35,840 bases of DNA from JBFJKD01 sp041601945 (GTDB lineage Bacteria > Pseudomonadota > Gammaproteobacteria > Pseudomonadales > Porticoccaceae), in NCBI GenBank assembly GCA_041601945.1, contig JBFIHG010000030.1, positions 1-35,840 on the forward strand. The letters are read 5' to 3'. Made by a program: the position numbers and the translations under genes. The notes below the pieces were generated by a model. The model worked only from the letters and a program-made list of their open reading frames with translations. It was not told the origin of the DNA and did no database searches. This document shows, one piece after another, positions 1-6,677 of this stretch (positions are counted from its first letter, which is position 1; each line of letters starts with the position of its first letter).

Positions 1-246
1 GCCCAGTTGCTCGGCGCGCAGCATGATGGCGGTACCGTGGGCATCGTCGGCGCAAACGTAGTAACATTCGTGCCCGCGCAGTTTTTGAAACCGCACCCAG
101 ATATCCGTTTGAATATATTCCACCAGATGACCGAGGTGGATCGAGCCATTGGCGTAGGGTAGAGCGCTGGTTACCAGGATGCGACGGCGGTCGGATACGG
201 TTTGCTCGGCGCGTTGTGGCGCGCTCTGAGAGGCAGTTTCGGGCAT
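1..246 (-). CDS. metG: Methionine--tRNA ligase, N-terminal fragment (cut by window edge)
   Basis: Reading the minus strand from the ATG at 246 gives 82 residues with the class I synthetase opening: LVTSALPYANGSIHLGHLVE, where HLGH is the HIGH-type ATP-binding signature, followed by DIWVRFQKLRGHE and CADDAHGTA, all typical of MetRS. The enzyme charges tRNA-Met with methionine in the cytoplasm. The rest of the gene, including the KMSKS loop, lies outside the window. About 20 polar residues precede the catalytic core, a short extension compared with E. coli MetG. The gene is divergent from apbC across a 103-bp gap, an arrangement I recall from Pseudomonas. Confidence 0.96.
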   Translation of the reverse strand, partial: MPETASQSAPQRAEQTVSDRRRILVTSALPYANGSIHLGHLVEYIQTDIWVRFQKLRGHECYYVCADDAHGTAIMLRAEQLG

Positions 247-349
247 AGTGGGAGCAGCTATTTTCGGTGTCGTAACAGCGCGCCACTATAGCGGTTTTCA
301 GTGGTTATTTCATTACGGTTTAACTCTTTAGAAGGATTCGAAACTCACA

Positions 350-1177
350 ATGGCGGACGCAAAAGTTTCCGACGGGCTTGCTCAGGTTAAACATATCATC
401 GCGGTGGCGTCCGGCAAGGGCGGGGTCGGCAAATCCACCACGGCGGTGAATCTGGTGCTGGCTCTGGTAGCAGAAGGCCACAAGGCCGGCATTCTGGATG
501 CGGATATTTACGGGCCCAGCCAACCTATGATGTTGGGGGTGGCGGAAGGCACGCAGCCTAAAGTGGTCAACGGCAACGCCTTTTTGCCGGTCGAGGCCCA
601 CGGCATCAAATCCATGTCCATCGGATATCTGGTGACGGAAAAAACGCCGATGGTATGGCGCGGTCCGATGGCGGGCAGCGCGCTGGTGCAGATGCTGACG
701 CAAACTCTGTGGGGCGAGCTGGATGTGCTGGTGGTGGATATGCCCCCCGGCACTGGCGATATTCAACTGACCCTGGCACAGAAAGCGCGGGTTGCTGGCG
801 CGGTGATCGTGACAACGCCTCAGGATATCGCCCTGCTGGATGCCCGCAAGGGTATCGAAATGTTTCGCAAGGTAGAGATTCCGGTGCTGGGCATTGTGGA
901 AAATATGGCGCTGCATATCTGTTCCAGTTGTGGTCACAGCGATGCCATATTTGGCGAAGGCGGTGGGCAGCGGGTGGCCGAGGAATACGGCACCACATTG
1001 CTCGGTTCGCTGCCGCTGGATCGGCGCATTCGCGAGGAGGGGGACAGCGGTCGCCCGGTAGTCGTCAGCGCTCCCCAGGGAGAAATTGCCGCAGCTTACG
1101 GCGTGATTGCCCGCAACCTGATTGCTGCACTGGCCGATCTCTCCGATGCGCGGCCGGAAATTACCATCGAAGAATAA
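350..1177 (+). CDS. apbC: Iron-sulfur cluster carrier ATPase ApbC/Mrp (short form)
   Basis: 275-residue ParA/MinD-type P-loop ATPase. The deviant Walker A motif GKGGVGKSTT is at residues 22-31, the switch region DADIYGPSQP at about 50-59, DMPPGTGD at about 130-137, and a CSSC pair (Cys191, Cys194) near the C-terminus. In the Mrp/ApbC/Nbp35 family these cysteines bind a transferable [4Fe-4S] cluster at the dimer interface. The N-terminal DUF59 (MIP18-like) domain of E. coli Mrp (about 370 residues) is absent, so this is the short form. Start: ATG at 350, with AAGGA about a dozen bases upstream. It lies between metG (divergent) and dcd (same strand, 93 bp downstream). The cytoplasmic role in Fe-S protein maturation is inferred from the family. 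Confidence 0.95.
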   Translation: MADAKVSDGLAQVKHIIAVASGKGGVGKSTTAVNLVLALVAEGHKAGILDADIYGPSQPMMLGVAEGTQPKVVNGNAFLPVEAHGIKSMSIGYLVTEKTPMVWRGPMAGSALVQMLTQTLWGELDVLVVDMPPGTGDIQLTLAQKARVAGAVIVTTPQDIALLDARKGIEMFRKVEIPVLGIVENMALHICSSCGHSDAIFGEGGGQRVAEEYGTTLLGSLPLDRRIREEGDSGRPVVVSAPQGEIAAAYGVIARNLIAALADLSDARPEITIEE

Positions 1178-1232
1178 TCAATCGTTCGCCAGGAATCCCC
1201 GATCCGGGTTTCAGGCGTAGTTTCGCAACATA

Positions 1233-1253
1233 CATCAGGCCGCGCGCCTGATG
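1233..1253 (+). promoter_or_regulatory. Stem-loop immediately upstream of the dcd ribosome binding site
   Basis: CATCAGGC (1233-1240) and GCCTGATG (1246-1253) form a perfect 8-bp stem with a CGCGC loop. The dcd Shine-Dalgarno AAGGAG (1259-1264) begins five bases after the stem. Only GATTTAA follows, so the U-tract is too poor for a confident intrinsic terminator. It could be a processing or stability hairpin between apbC and dcd, or it could modulate access to the dcd ribosome binding site. The function is not known. Confidence 0.55.
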
Positions 1254-1270
1254 GATTTAAGGAGTGCAGG

Positions 1271-1843
1271 GTGAGTATTAAGTCAGACAAGTGGATTCGG
1301 CGTATGGCGGCTGAACACGGCATGATAGAACCGTTTGAAGCGACGCAGGTACGGGAACCAAATGGCGACGGTCAGCGGGTAATTTCCTACGGTGTGTCCA
1401 GTTACGGTTACGACGTACGCTGTTCAGATGAATTTAAAATATTCACCAATGTACACTCTGCCACGGTGGACCCCAAAAACTTTGACCCGGCCAGTTTTGT
1501 GGATTTTAAGGGAGATGTCTGCATAATCCCCCCAAACTCCTTTGCGTTAGCGCGAACGGTCGAATATTTCCGCATTCCCCGCAGTGTGCTCACCATCTGC
1601 CTGGGCAAGTCCACCTATGCCCGCTGCGGCATTATCGTCAACGTCACGCCCCTGGAGCCGGAGTGGGAGGGACACGTCACCCTGGAGTTCTCCAATACCA
1701 CCACTCTGCCGGCCAAAATCTATGCCAATGAGGGCGTGGCGCAGATGTTGTTCTTTGAGTCGGACGAGGAGTGTGAAACGTCTTACAAGGATCGGGGTGG
1801 TAAATACCAGGGACAACGGGGCGTAACCCTGCCCCGGGCCTAG
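1271..1843 (+). CDS. dcd: dCTP deaminase
   Basis: 190 residues, close to the roughly 190 usual for Dcd. The enzyme deaminates dCTP to dUTP, which feeds dUTPase and thymidylate synthesis. Diagnostic segments are MSIKSDKWIRRMA at the N-terminus, SSYGYDVRC at about residues 42-50, LGKSTYARCGIIVNVTPLEP at about 111-130 (phosphate-binding and catalytic region, with the active-site glutamate in the LEPEWEG stretch), and KYQGQRGVTLPR at the C-terminus. It starts at GTG 1271, with AAGGAG six bases upstream. It forms a same-strand pair with apbC. A weak GC-rich inverted repeat overlaps its stop codon. Confidence 0.96.
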   Translation: MSIKSDKWIRRMAAEHGMIEPFEATQVREPNGDGQRVISYGVSSYGYDVRCSDEFKIFTNVHSATVDPKNFDPASFVDFKGDVCIIPPNSFALARTVEYFRIPRSVLTICLGKSTYARCGIIVNVTPLEPEWEGHVTLEFSNTTTLPAKIYANEGVAQMLFFESDEECETSYKDRGGKYQGQRGVTLPRA

Positions 1844-1857
1844 CTTTACCGGGGTTT
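1832..1857 (+). terminator. Possible weak terminator at the end of dcd
   Basis: CCCCGG (1832-1837) pairs with CCGGGG (1849-1854) around an 11-base loop that contains the dcd stop codon, and TTT follows. The stem is GC-rich but short and the U-run is only three bases, so this is a weak candidate. Its placement at the boundary between the housekeeping dcd gene and the DUF11 island is what makes it worth listing. Confidence 0.3.
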
Positions 1858-2116
1858 CGCAACTTGCAAACCGGCTGTTCACAGACCCTCTGTCTGAGTC
1901 AAAAATACCAAACTCATCGGTTAATAAACGGCAAACTTAAGACCGTTGGTCGGATAAACCCCTCCCTTTATGCCCGAGTGGCAAAATTTTGACACTCGAA
2001 GGCTGTTGGGGGCTTGATTTCCATCCTTAAATCCGTCAGTGTGCTGCCATTAATTTAAGATAATTCATAGGGATATGGGATGTTTCTAATAAATTATCTA
2101 ATAGAAGGGCCGCAGT
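1844..2116 (+). promoter_or_regulatory. 273-bp regulatory gap upstream of the DUF11 island, with a 24-bp dyad
   Basis: This is the longest gene-free stretch in the window. It is visibly richer in A and T than its flanks, especially 2040-2105. At 1975-1998 CGAGTG and CACTCG flank a central palindrome CAAAATTTTG; 22 of 24 positions are symmetric, and the outer GCC/GGC can extend the pairing. A smaller inverted repeat, GACC-GTT-GGTC, is at 1941-1951. A -10-like GATAAT is at 2059-2064, with no convincing -35 at the right distance, which would fit an activator-dependent promoter. The dyad would then be about 60-85 bp upstream of that hexamer. This is inference: the sequence shows the symmetry, not the regulator. 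Confidence 0.5.
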
Positions 2117-3679
2117 TTGAAAAGAGGGGGGATAGCCTGGCTTGTAGCACGCGCGCGCGCGGTTGTCGCGGTTGTATCGCTGCGGGCTGTGCGCGTCATT
2201 CTTTTGACCTGCCTGTGTGCGCTATCCCCAGCGCTACACGCTGATCTTATTTCCACCACCATCACGGTTGACGGATTATTTGGCGACTGGACTGCCGTTT
2301 TAGCGAACACCTCACCCCAGCAATATGCCTCCGACCCGGAAGGGCTCTCCACTGGAACTGATCGCGACCGCACGGTGCAGAGTACCGGGCGGGATCTAAA
2401 AACGTTTGCTTACACCTGGGATATCAACAATTTGTATTTTTATGTGGAGCGCTGGGGTTCCACGAAGAACCGCAACTGGTGGTGGTTTTATCTGGATCTG
2501 GACGCCAACGGTCGTATGGAAAGCACCGACAAAGTGTTATTGGTGGAATGGTTCGGCGCCAATCAACTGACCAATACGATTCTGTACAACTACGTTCCGG
2601 CCACCGGATCTGATCCGCTGGTGTGTGAGATTTCGGCCAACTGTCCGTTCCCCGGGCAAGTAGGCGTTGCGGATGGATACGATATGCTCGGCGGTATTAG
2701 CGGCGGAACCAGCATTTATTCAAGTGTGGTGGGGGGGCACGTCGACGGTGTTCGGCTCGAAGCGCGCATGCCATGGTCCGTTCTGAGTCCGCCGGGCAAG
2801 CGCCCCCTGGGCTTTCATGTGTCGTCGTCCAACAGCGGCAACCTGCCGGGCCAGATCGATGACAATATGGATGGCCCCGGCGGCAACTTTATGTTTGTCG
2901 ATAATTTCGACCTGGCGGTGGTGAAAACCTCCAATGCGGTGTTGGTGGCGGGTACTCCACAAGCGGCCGGGAAATCCCAATTTAACTATATCCTCACGGT
3001 GACCAATAACGCGGTGGGGGGCAGCGCGAATGCTGGCATAGCCCGCAACGTAACTCTGTCGGATGTGTTGCCCTCCCAGGTGGCGCTGGTCAGCGCCACC
3101 CCGACCCAGGGAACTTTCTCCAGTAATGTCTGGACCATCGGCACCCTGAACCCTGGGGCCACGGTCACACTGACATTGCGGGTGCTTGTTAATAACCCCC
3201 CCAATACCTCCCCCAATGAGGCCTTGCCGATCACGGTGACCAATACCGCCAATAATTTGCGCTCGCCATTGGGTTACGACACCAATACTGGGAATAACCA
3301 GTCCTCGACGCCCGTCACCCTGCACCCGGCGCCGAATCTGGTGGTGACCAAGAGTTCGTCGTTATTTAGCGACCCGGTGGTCGGTACCGGGCCAGGTACT
3401 AAATACCATATTCCCGGTGCCGTTGTTCAGTACCAGGTGGTGATACAGAACACCGCAACGTTTGCCACCGGGCAGAGTGTTGTGATCAGAGACCCGGTGC
3501 CCACCCAAACCGCTTATGTGCCGGGCACCATCACCGTAGGCGGGGTGGCCAAAACCGACACCAGCGCGGATGGGGACGGCGTACAGTTTGATGGCACCAC
3601 CAAGAACGTGATTATCGACTTGGGGACGGTGAATGTGAGTTCAACCACCACAGTAACCTTTAAAGCGCAGGTGCAATAG
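2117..3679 (+). CDS. Exported protein: CBM9/DOMON-like N-terminal module plus two DUF11 domains
   Basis: 520 residues starting at TTG 2117, with GAAGGG upstream. A long basic and hydrophobic N-terminus ends in a signal peptidase I-like ALHA|D at about residue 42, so Sec export is expected. Residues about 45-270 begin with ITVDGLFGDW and contain FAYTWDINNLYFYVERW, WWWFYLDLDANG and ARMPWSVL. This pattern resembles CBM9/DOMON-like beta-sandwich domains, some of which bind sugars. Two DUF11 Ig-like repeats follow, at about 272-375 (FDLAVVKTSNAV onward) and about 395-520 (NLVVTKSSSLF onward). No LPXTG, PEP-CTERM, Por-type or transmembrane anchor is visible at the C-terminus, which ends in a beta-strand. 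It is the first gene of the island and lies 37 bp upstream of the next. A structural, adhesive or surface-layer role is inferred; ligand binding is unproven. Confidence 0.85.
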   Translation: MKRGGIAWLVARARAVVAVVSLRAVRVILLTCLCALSPALHADLISTTITVDGLFGDWTAVLANTSPQQYASDPEGLSTGTDRDRTVQSTGRDLKTFAYTWDINNLYFYVERWGSTKNRNWWWFYLDLDANGRMESTDKVLLVEWFGANQLTNTILYNYVPATGSDPLVCEISANCPFPGQVGVADGYDMLGGISGGTSIYSSVVGGHVDGVRLEARMPWSVLSPPGKRPLGFHVSSSNSGNLPGQIDDNMDGPGGNFMFVDNFDLAVVKTSNAVLVAGTPQAAGKSQFNYILTVTNNAVGGSANAGIARNVTLSDVLPSQVALVSATPTQGTFSSNVWTIGTLNPGATVTLTLRVLVNNPPNTSPNEALPITVTNTANNLRSPLGYDTNTGNNQSSTPVTLHPAPNLVVTKSSSLFSDPVVGTGPGTKYHIPGAVVQYQVVIQNTATFATGQSVVIRDPVPTQTAYVPGTITVGGVAKTDTSADGDGVQFDGTTKNVIIDLGTVNVSSTTTVTFKAQVQ

Positions 3680-3716
3680 TTTTCGTACCTGAGCGTTAGC
3701 AATAGTGAGGTAAGAC

Positions 3717-4715
3717 ATGCGTATCAACAGGAAATTTTTGTGCCGAACAGGGAAGGCTATGACATTTACCCTGGCCCTGCTGGGTGGTACCTCGGCGCTG
3801 GCGCTAACCGCGCCGGGCCAACCTATTACCAACCAGGCGGCTGTGAGTTACGCGGTGGGAGGCACCCCATTTAATGCCTCGAGTAACCTCACCAGCCTGA
3901 CCGTTCAGGAACTGGTGGATATCGAAGTCACCTGGCTGGACTCCGCCAATGTGGCGGTGAGTCCCGGCTCCACCAGCCAGGTGCTGACGTTTCAGGTGAC
4001 CAATATCGGCAACGGCAGCGAGACTTTTGCGCTAAGTGCGGACAGTTCCCTGAGTGGCGACGATTTCAACCCGACCCTGCAGTCCATTTACCTGGAGACA
4101 GACGGGGTTCCCGGTTTTTCCGGCGGAGATACCCTGTACGTGTTGAACAGCAACGACCCGGTATTGGCATCGGAAACATCGGTTATCGTTTACGTGCTGA
4201 ACAGTATTCCCGGCGGGGCCACCAACGCCCAGACCGGTGACAGCGCATTGACCGCTACTTCAACCAATGTGACCGGCACTCCCGGCTCGGTCAATGCCGG
4301 GGATGGGGATGCGGGGACTGATGCCATTGTTGGCGCCAGTGGCGGTGCCGCAAGTTTTACCGGCACCTATGTGGTGTCCGATGTCTCCTTAAGTTTTGTC
4401 AAAAGTGTCCTCAGTGTAGTCGATCCGTTTGGCGGTTCGCAGCCGGTGCCAGGGGCGATTATTACCTACCGCATTCAGGTCAGTGTTTCAGCGGGTGCTG
4501 GCACCGCCACCGCCGTTACCGTGACCGATCCGATCCCCACCAACACCACCTACAAAACCGCATCGCTGTATCTGAATACGGGTCTGTTGTCGGATAGCGC
4601 CGGGAACGACGCGGGAGAACACGACACGGGGCTAAATCGCATCGTAGTGCGCCTCGGAGATATGACCCTGGCGAGTGCGGTGCAGACCGTCGAATTTGCC
4701 GTGACGATTAATTAA
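3717..4715 (+). CDS. Exported DUF11-type protein (island protein 2)
   Basis: 332 residues from ATG 3717, with GAGG six bases upstream. A signal peptide (basic start, hydrophobic FTLALLGGTSALA, probable cleavage after ALA at about residue 29) leads to a mature N-terminus GQPITNQAAVSYAVGG, a motif shared with the other large island proteins. The central region (about 60-220) is a beta-rich Ig-like module containing VLTFQVTNIGNGSETFAL. A C-terminal DUF11 domain runs from about 225 (SLSFVKSVLSVVD) to the end, finishing VEFAVTIN. It is a paralogue in layout and motifs of the protein at 5438-6589. No cysteines are seen in the mature part and there is no anchor. It probably acts outside the inner membrane as a fibre or surface subunit; that role is inference. 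Confidence 0.85.
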   Translation: MRINRKFLCRTGKAMTFTLALLGGTSALALTAPGQPITNQAAVSYAVGGTPFNASSNLTSLTVQELVDIEVTWLDSANVAVSPGSTSQVLTFQVTNIGNGSETFALSADSSLSGDDFNPTLQSIYLETDGVPGFSGGDTLYVLNSNDPVLASETSVIVYVLNSIPGGATNAQTGDSALTATSTNVTGTPGSVNAGDGDAGTDAIVGASGGAASFTGTYVVSDVSLSFVKSVLSVVDPFGGSQPVPGAIITYRIQVSVSAGAGTATAVTVTDPIPTNTTYKTASLYLNTGLLSDSAGNDAGEHDTGLNRIVVRLGDMTLASAVQTVEFAVTIN

Positions 4716-4766
4716 ATGACTGGCCAACGAGAACGATATACACCACCAACAAAAGGAGATAGCCCG

Positions 4767-5300
4767 ATGAAAGCATTGACACGTATAGCGGCAATTCCGC
4801 TGCTACTGTTCGGCACCCTGGCATTGGCGGATAACCACGAACCTGCCGCGGCCGACAGCGCACCGCCCAGCAATCACCTGCAAGTTACGCTGATTTCCGA
4901 AAAGGAAGTCGTGGAAGTGAATGAAGAGGGTGAAGAAGTGGTGCGCCGCATCCCGGTGGACGTGGCGCTACCGGGCGACGAAATTATCTACAGCATTCGC
5001 ATCGAAAACATCAGTGACGCCCCCGCCTCTGATGTGGTGGTGGTCAATCCAGTGCCTGCAGATACCACCTACGTGGAAAACAGTACCTTTTCCTCGATCA
5101 CCGGAACCGGCGTGAAAACCGCGTTTTCCGCTGATGCCGGGCAGACCTATTTGCCCCGCGGCGATCTGGTGGTGACCGATCAAACCGGCGAAGTACGCGG
5201 CGCCCTCGCGGTCGATATTAACCATATTCGCTGGCAGCTCGATGTTCCGCTGCCGGTGGGGAAATCCGCTCTGGTGGGTTACAGGGCAGTAGTGAAGTAG
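4767..5300 (+). CDS. Small exported single-DUF11 protein (island protein 3)
   Basis: 177 residues. The ATG at 4767 is chosen over the one at 4716 because AAGGAG lies seven to ten bases upstream, and because this start yields a clean signal peptide: MKALTR, a hydrophobic run, and cleavage after LALA (about residue 21). The mature protein starts with an acidic, low-complexity DNHEPAAADSAPPSNH linker followed by one DUF11 domain. That domain contains LPGDEIIYSIRIENISDAPA, VVNPVPADTTYVENS and a final strand ending VGYRAVVK. It is the smallest member of the island and consists of little more than one Ig-like unit. It could be a building block, cap or chaperone-like partner of the larger DUF11 proteins; nothing in the sequence decides between these. 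Confidence 0.82.
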   Translation: MKALTRIAAIPLLLFGTLALADNHEPAAADSAPPSNHLQVTLISEKEVVEVNEEGEEVVRRIPVDVALPGDEIIYSIRIENISDAPASDVVVVNPVPADTTYVENSTFSSITGTGVKTAFSADAGQTYLPRGDLVVTDQTGEVRGALAVDINHIRWQLDVPLPVGKSALVGYRAVVK

Positions 5301-5381
5301 TGCAGTAAGTGAACAGGAAAGTGCTGTTGAATAAGTCAGACAACGCAACGGTGTTTTTACCGGGAACGCTCACAGCTATCT

Positions 5382-5410
5382 TTGTAAAAACTTTAATGCT
5401 TTTACATAAC
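5382..5410 (+). promoter_or_regulatory. Candidate sigma-70-type promoter in front of island gene 4
   Basis: TTGTAA (5382-5387) and CATAAC (5405-5410) are separated by 17 bases, each matching its consensus hexamer at four of six positions, in the AT-rich 137-bp gap between the third and fourth DUF11 genes. A Shine-Dalgarno GGAGAG and ATG follow at 5438. If real, it would allow the fourth gene to be expressed separately from the first three. Confidence 0.35.
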
Positions 5411-5437
5411 GCTTAAACAATAAAGTGGAGAGTAGTC

Positions 5438-6589
5438 ATGTCTATTAAAAACTGGTGGGGCGGTGTCGTCCTTTTACTGATATCGGGGTCGGCTCTGGCG
5501 TCGACGTTGGCAGGCGTCAATATCATCAACAACGTCACGGTCGACTACAAAGTCAACACCGTGGATCAGACGCAAATTAACAGTGGTAACTGCACAGGCG
5601 GTATCTGTACGGATACGTTCAAGGTTGATACCAAAATCGACTTGACGGTGGGAACCAATCCGGCGACCACTGTGTTTTCTGGAAGCACAAACCGGGTGCT
5701 GACGTTTACCGTAACCAATACGGGCAACTCCACCAAGGGCGTGGCCCTGTCGTTGGTGTCGGGGACGGACGCCACGGACGATCAGTTCAATATGAACAAT
5801 GTAAGAATCTACATCGACAATACTGGAGCCGGCTCGGTGGGTTCGTTCGATGTCGCGAACGACATTCTGTACACGGGTGCCACCTTTGCCGACAACCTCA
5901 TCAACGCCGGTGATCTGGTTAAAGATGGGGGCGCAATAACAGTGTTTGTGGTGGCGGATTCACCCACTGGTCGGTTTGCTGGCGATACCTCTAAATACGC
6001 CCTGGTGGCCAGAACACTTAATTCTGGTGCTGCCGTGAACGCAGCAGGCACATTGACCACAGCGACTGGCAGCAATGGCAAACTCCTGAACGACACCATG
6101 TTTGCCGACGGGGCGGGCTCGGGCGGTGTTACCGGGGTGACCGATGTGGCGTTGGATGGTCGTTACTCCAATACTGGTACCTACACGGTAGAGGCAGTAG
6201 GTTTGGTGGTGACCAAAACCTCCGTCGTTACCGACGATGGTATTGCCGGTAGCCCGGAATATGCGATTCCTGGTGCAACAATCACCTACTCCATTCGTCT
6301 CGAGAATTCGAGTGGCACCACCGCCGCTACGGACATCGTTATTGCCGACGGGATTCCGGCGGGTACCACCTATGTGGCTAATAGCGTCGATATCGATATG
6401 AATGGCAATGGTGTCATTAACGCTGGGGTGGATGATACCAATGTGACCGATGGTAGTAATGGCGCCAACAGTGGAGTGGGAGTGGCATTTGCTTCGCCAA
6501 ACCTTACGGTGGGTAAGGTGGGTACCGGTGCTTTGACTATTGCTGCGGGCGGCGTCGTGATTATCACCTTTGATGTGACGATTAACTAG
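5438..6589 (+). CDS. Exported DUF11-type protein (island protein 4)
   Basis: 383 residues from ATG 5438, preceded by GGAGAG. The signal peptide MSIKNWWGGVVLLLISGSAL is followed by probable cleavage after ALA near residue 21-22. The mature N-terminus AGVNIINNVTVDYKV matches the I-x-N-x-x-x-[VI]-x-Y pattern seen in island proteins 2 and 5. A C-x4-C pair (NCTGGICTD, about residues 48-55) could form a disulfide. The Ig-like module includes RVLTFTVTNTGNSTKGVAL, strongly parallel to the equivalent stretch in island protein 2. A C-terminal DUF11 domain (about 250-383) contains IPGATITYSIRLENSSG and ends ITFDVTIN. Proteins 2 and 4 look like diverged tandem duplicates. A strong hairpin with a T-tract begins 46 bp after its stop codon, as expected for an abundant subunit transcript. 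Confidence 0.85.
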   Translation: MSIKNWWGGVVLLLISGSALASTLAGVNIINNVTVDYKVNTVDQTQINSGNCTGGICTDTFKVDTKIDLTVGTNPATTVFSGSTNRVLTFTVTNTGNSTKGVALSLVSGTDATDDQFNMNNVRIYIDNTGAGSVGSFDVANDILYTGATFADNLINAGDLVKDGGAITVFVVADSPTGRFAGDTSKYALVARTLNSGAAVNAAGTLTTATGSNGKLLNDTMFADGAGSGGVTGVTDVALDGRYSNTGTYTVEAVGLVVTKTSVVTDDGIAGSPEYAIPGATITYSIRLENSSGTTAATDIVIADGIPAGTTYVANSVDIDMNGNGVINAGVDDTNVTDGSNGANSGVGVAFASPNLTVGKVGTGALTIAAGGVVIITFDVTIN

Positions 6590-6634
6590 CGCTAACCCGC
6601 TAGCAGTACGCGTGCTTAAGACATGGCACATTAA

Positions 6635-6670
6635 GCAGACCCTGCTTGCAGGGTCTGCTTTTCTCGTTTT
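6635..6670 (+). terminator. Strong intrinsic-terminator-like hairpin at the boundary of the giant OMP gene
   Basis: GCAGACCCTG (6635-6644) pairs perfectly with CAGGGTCTGC (6649-6658) around a CTTG loop. TTTTCTCGTTTT follows at 6659-6670. A 10-bp GC-rich stem, a tetraloop and a T-rich tail are the classical form of a Rho-independent terminator. It lies 46 bp after the stop of island gene 4 and before the signal-peptide coding region of the giant gene. The giant gene would then be expressed by read-through, so the hairpin may set subunit-to-barrel stoichiometry. The longest reading frame of the giant gene (GTG at 6612) would run through it, which argues for a later start. Confidence 0.75.
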
Positions 6671-6677
6671 CAGGGGG

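Noticed and set aside
1979..1994. Sigma-54-type promoter within the palindrome (TGGC...TTGAC)
   Set aside because: The GG-N10-GC spacing gives AC instead of GC and the TTG element is shifted by one base; the symmetry of the site is better explained as a dyad.
1900..2060. Cyclic-di-GMP (GEMM) riboswitch upstream of the DUF11 island
   Set aside because: A GGCAAAC string and small hairpins are present, but the conserved GACGCAAAGCC-type core and tetraloop-receptor are not found.
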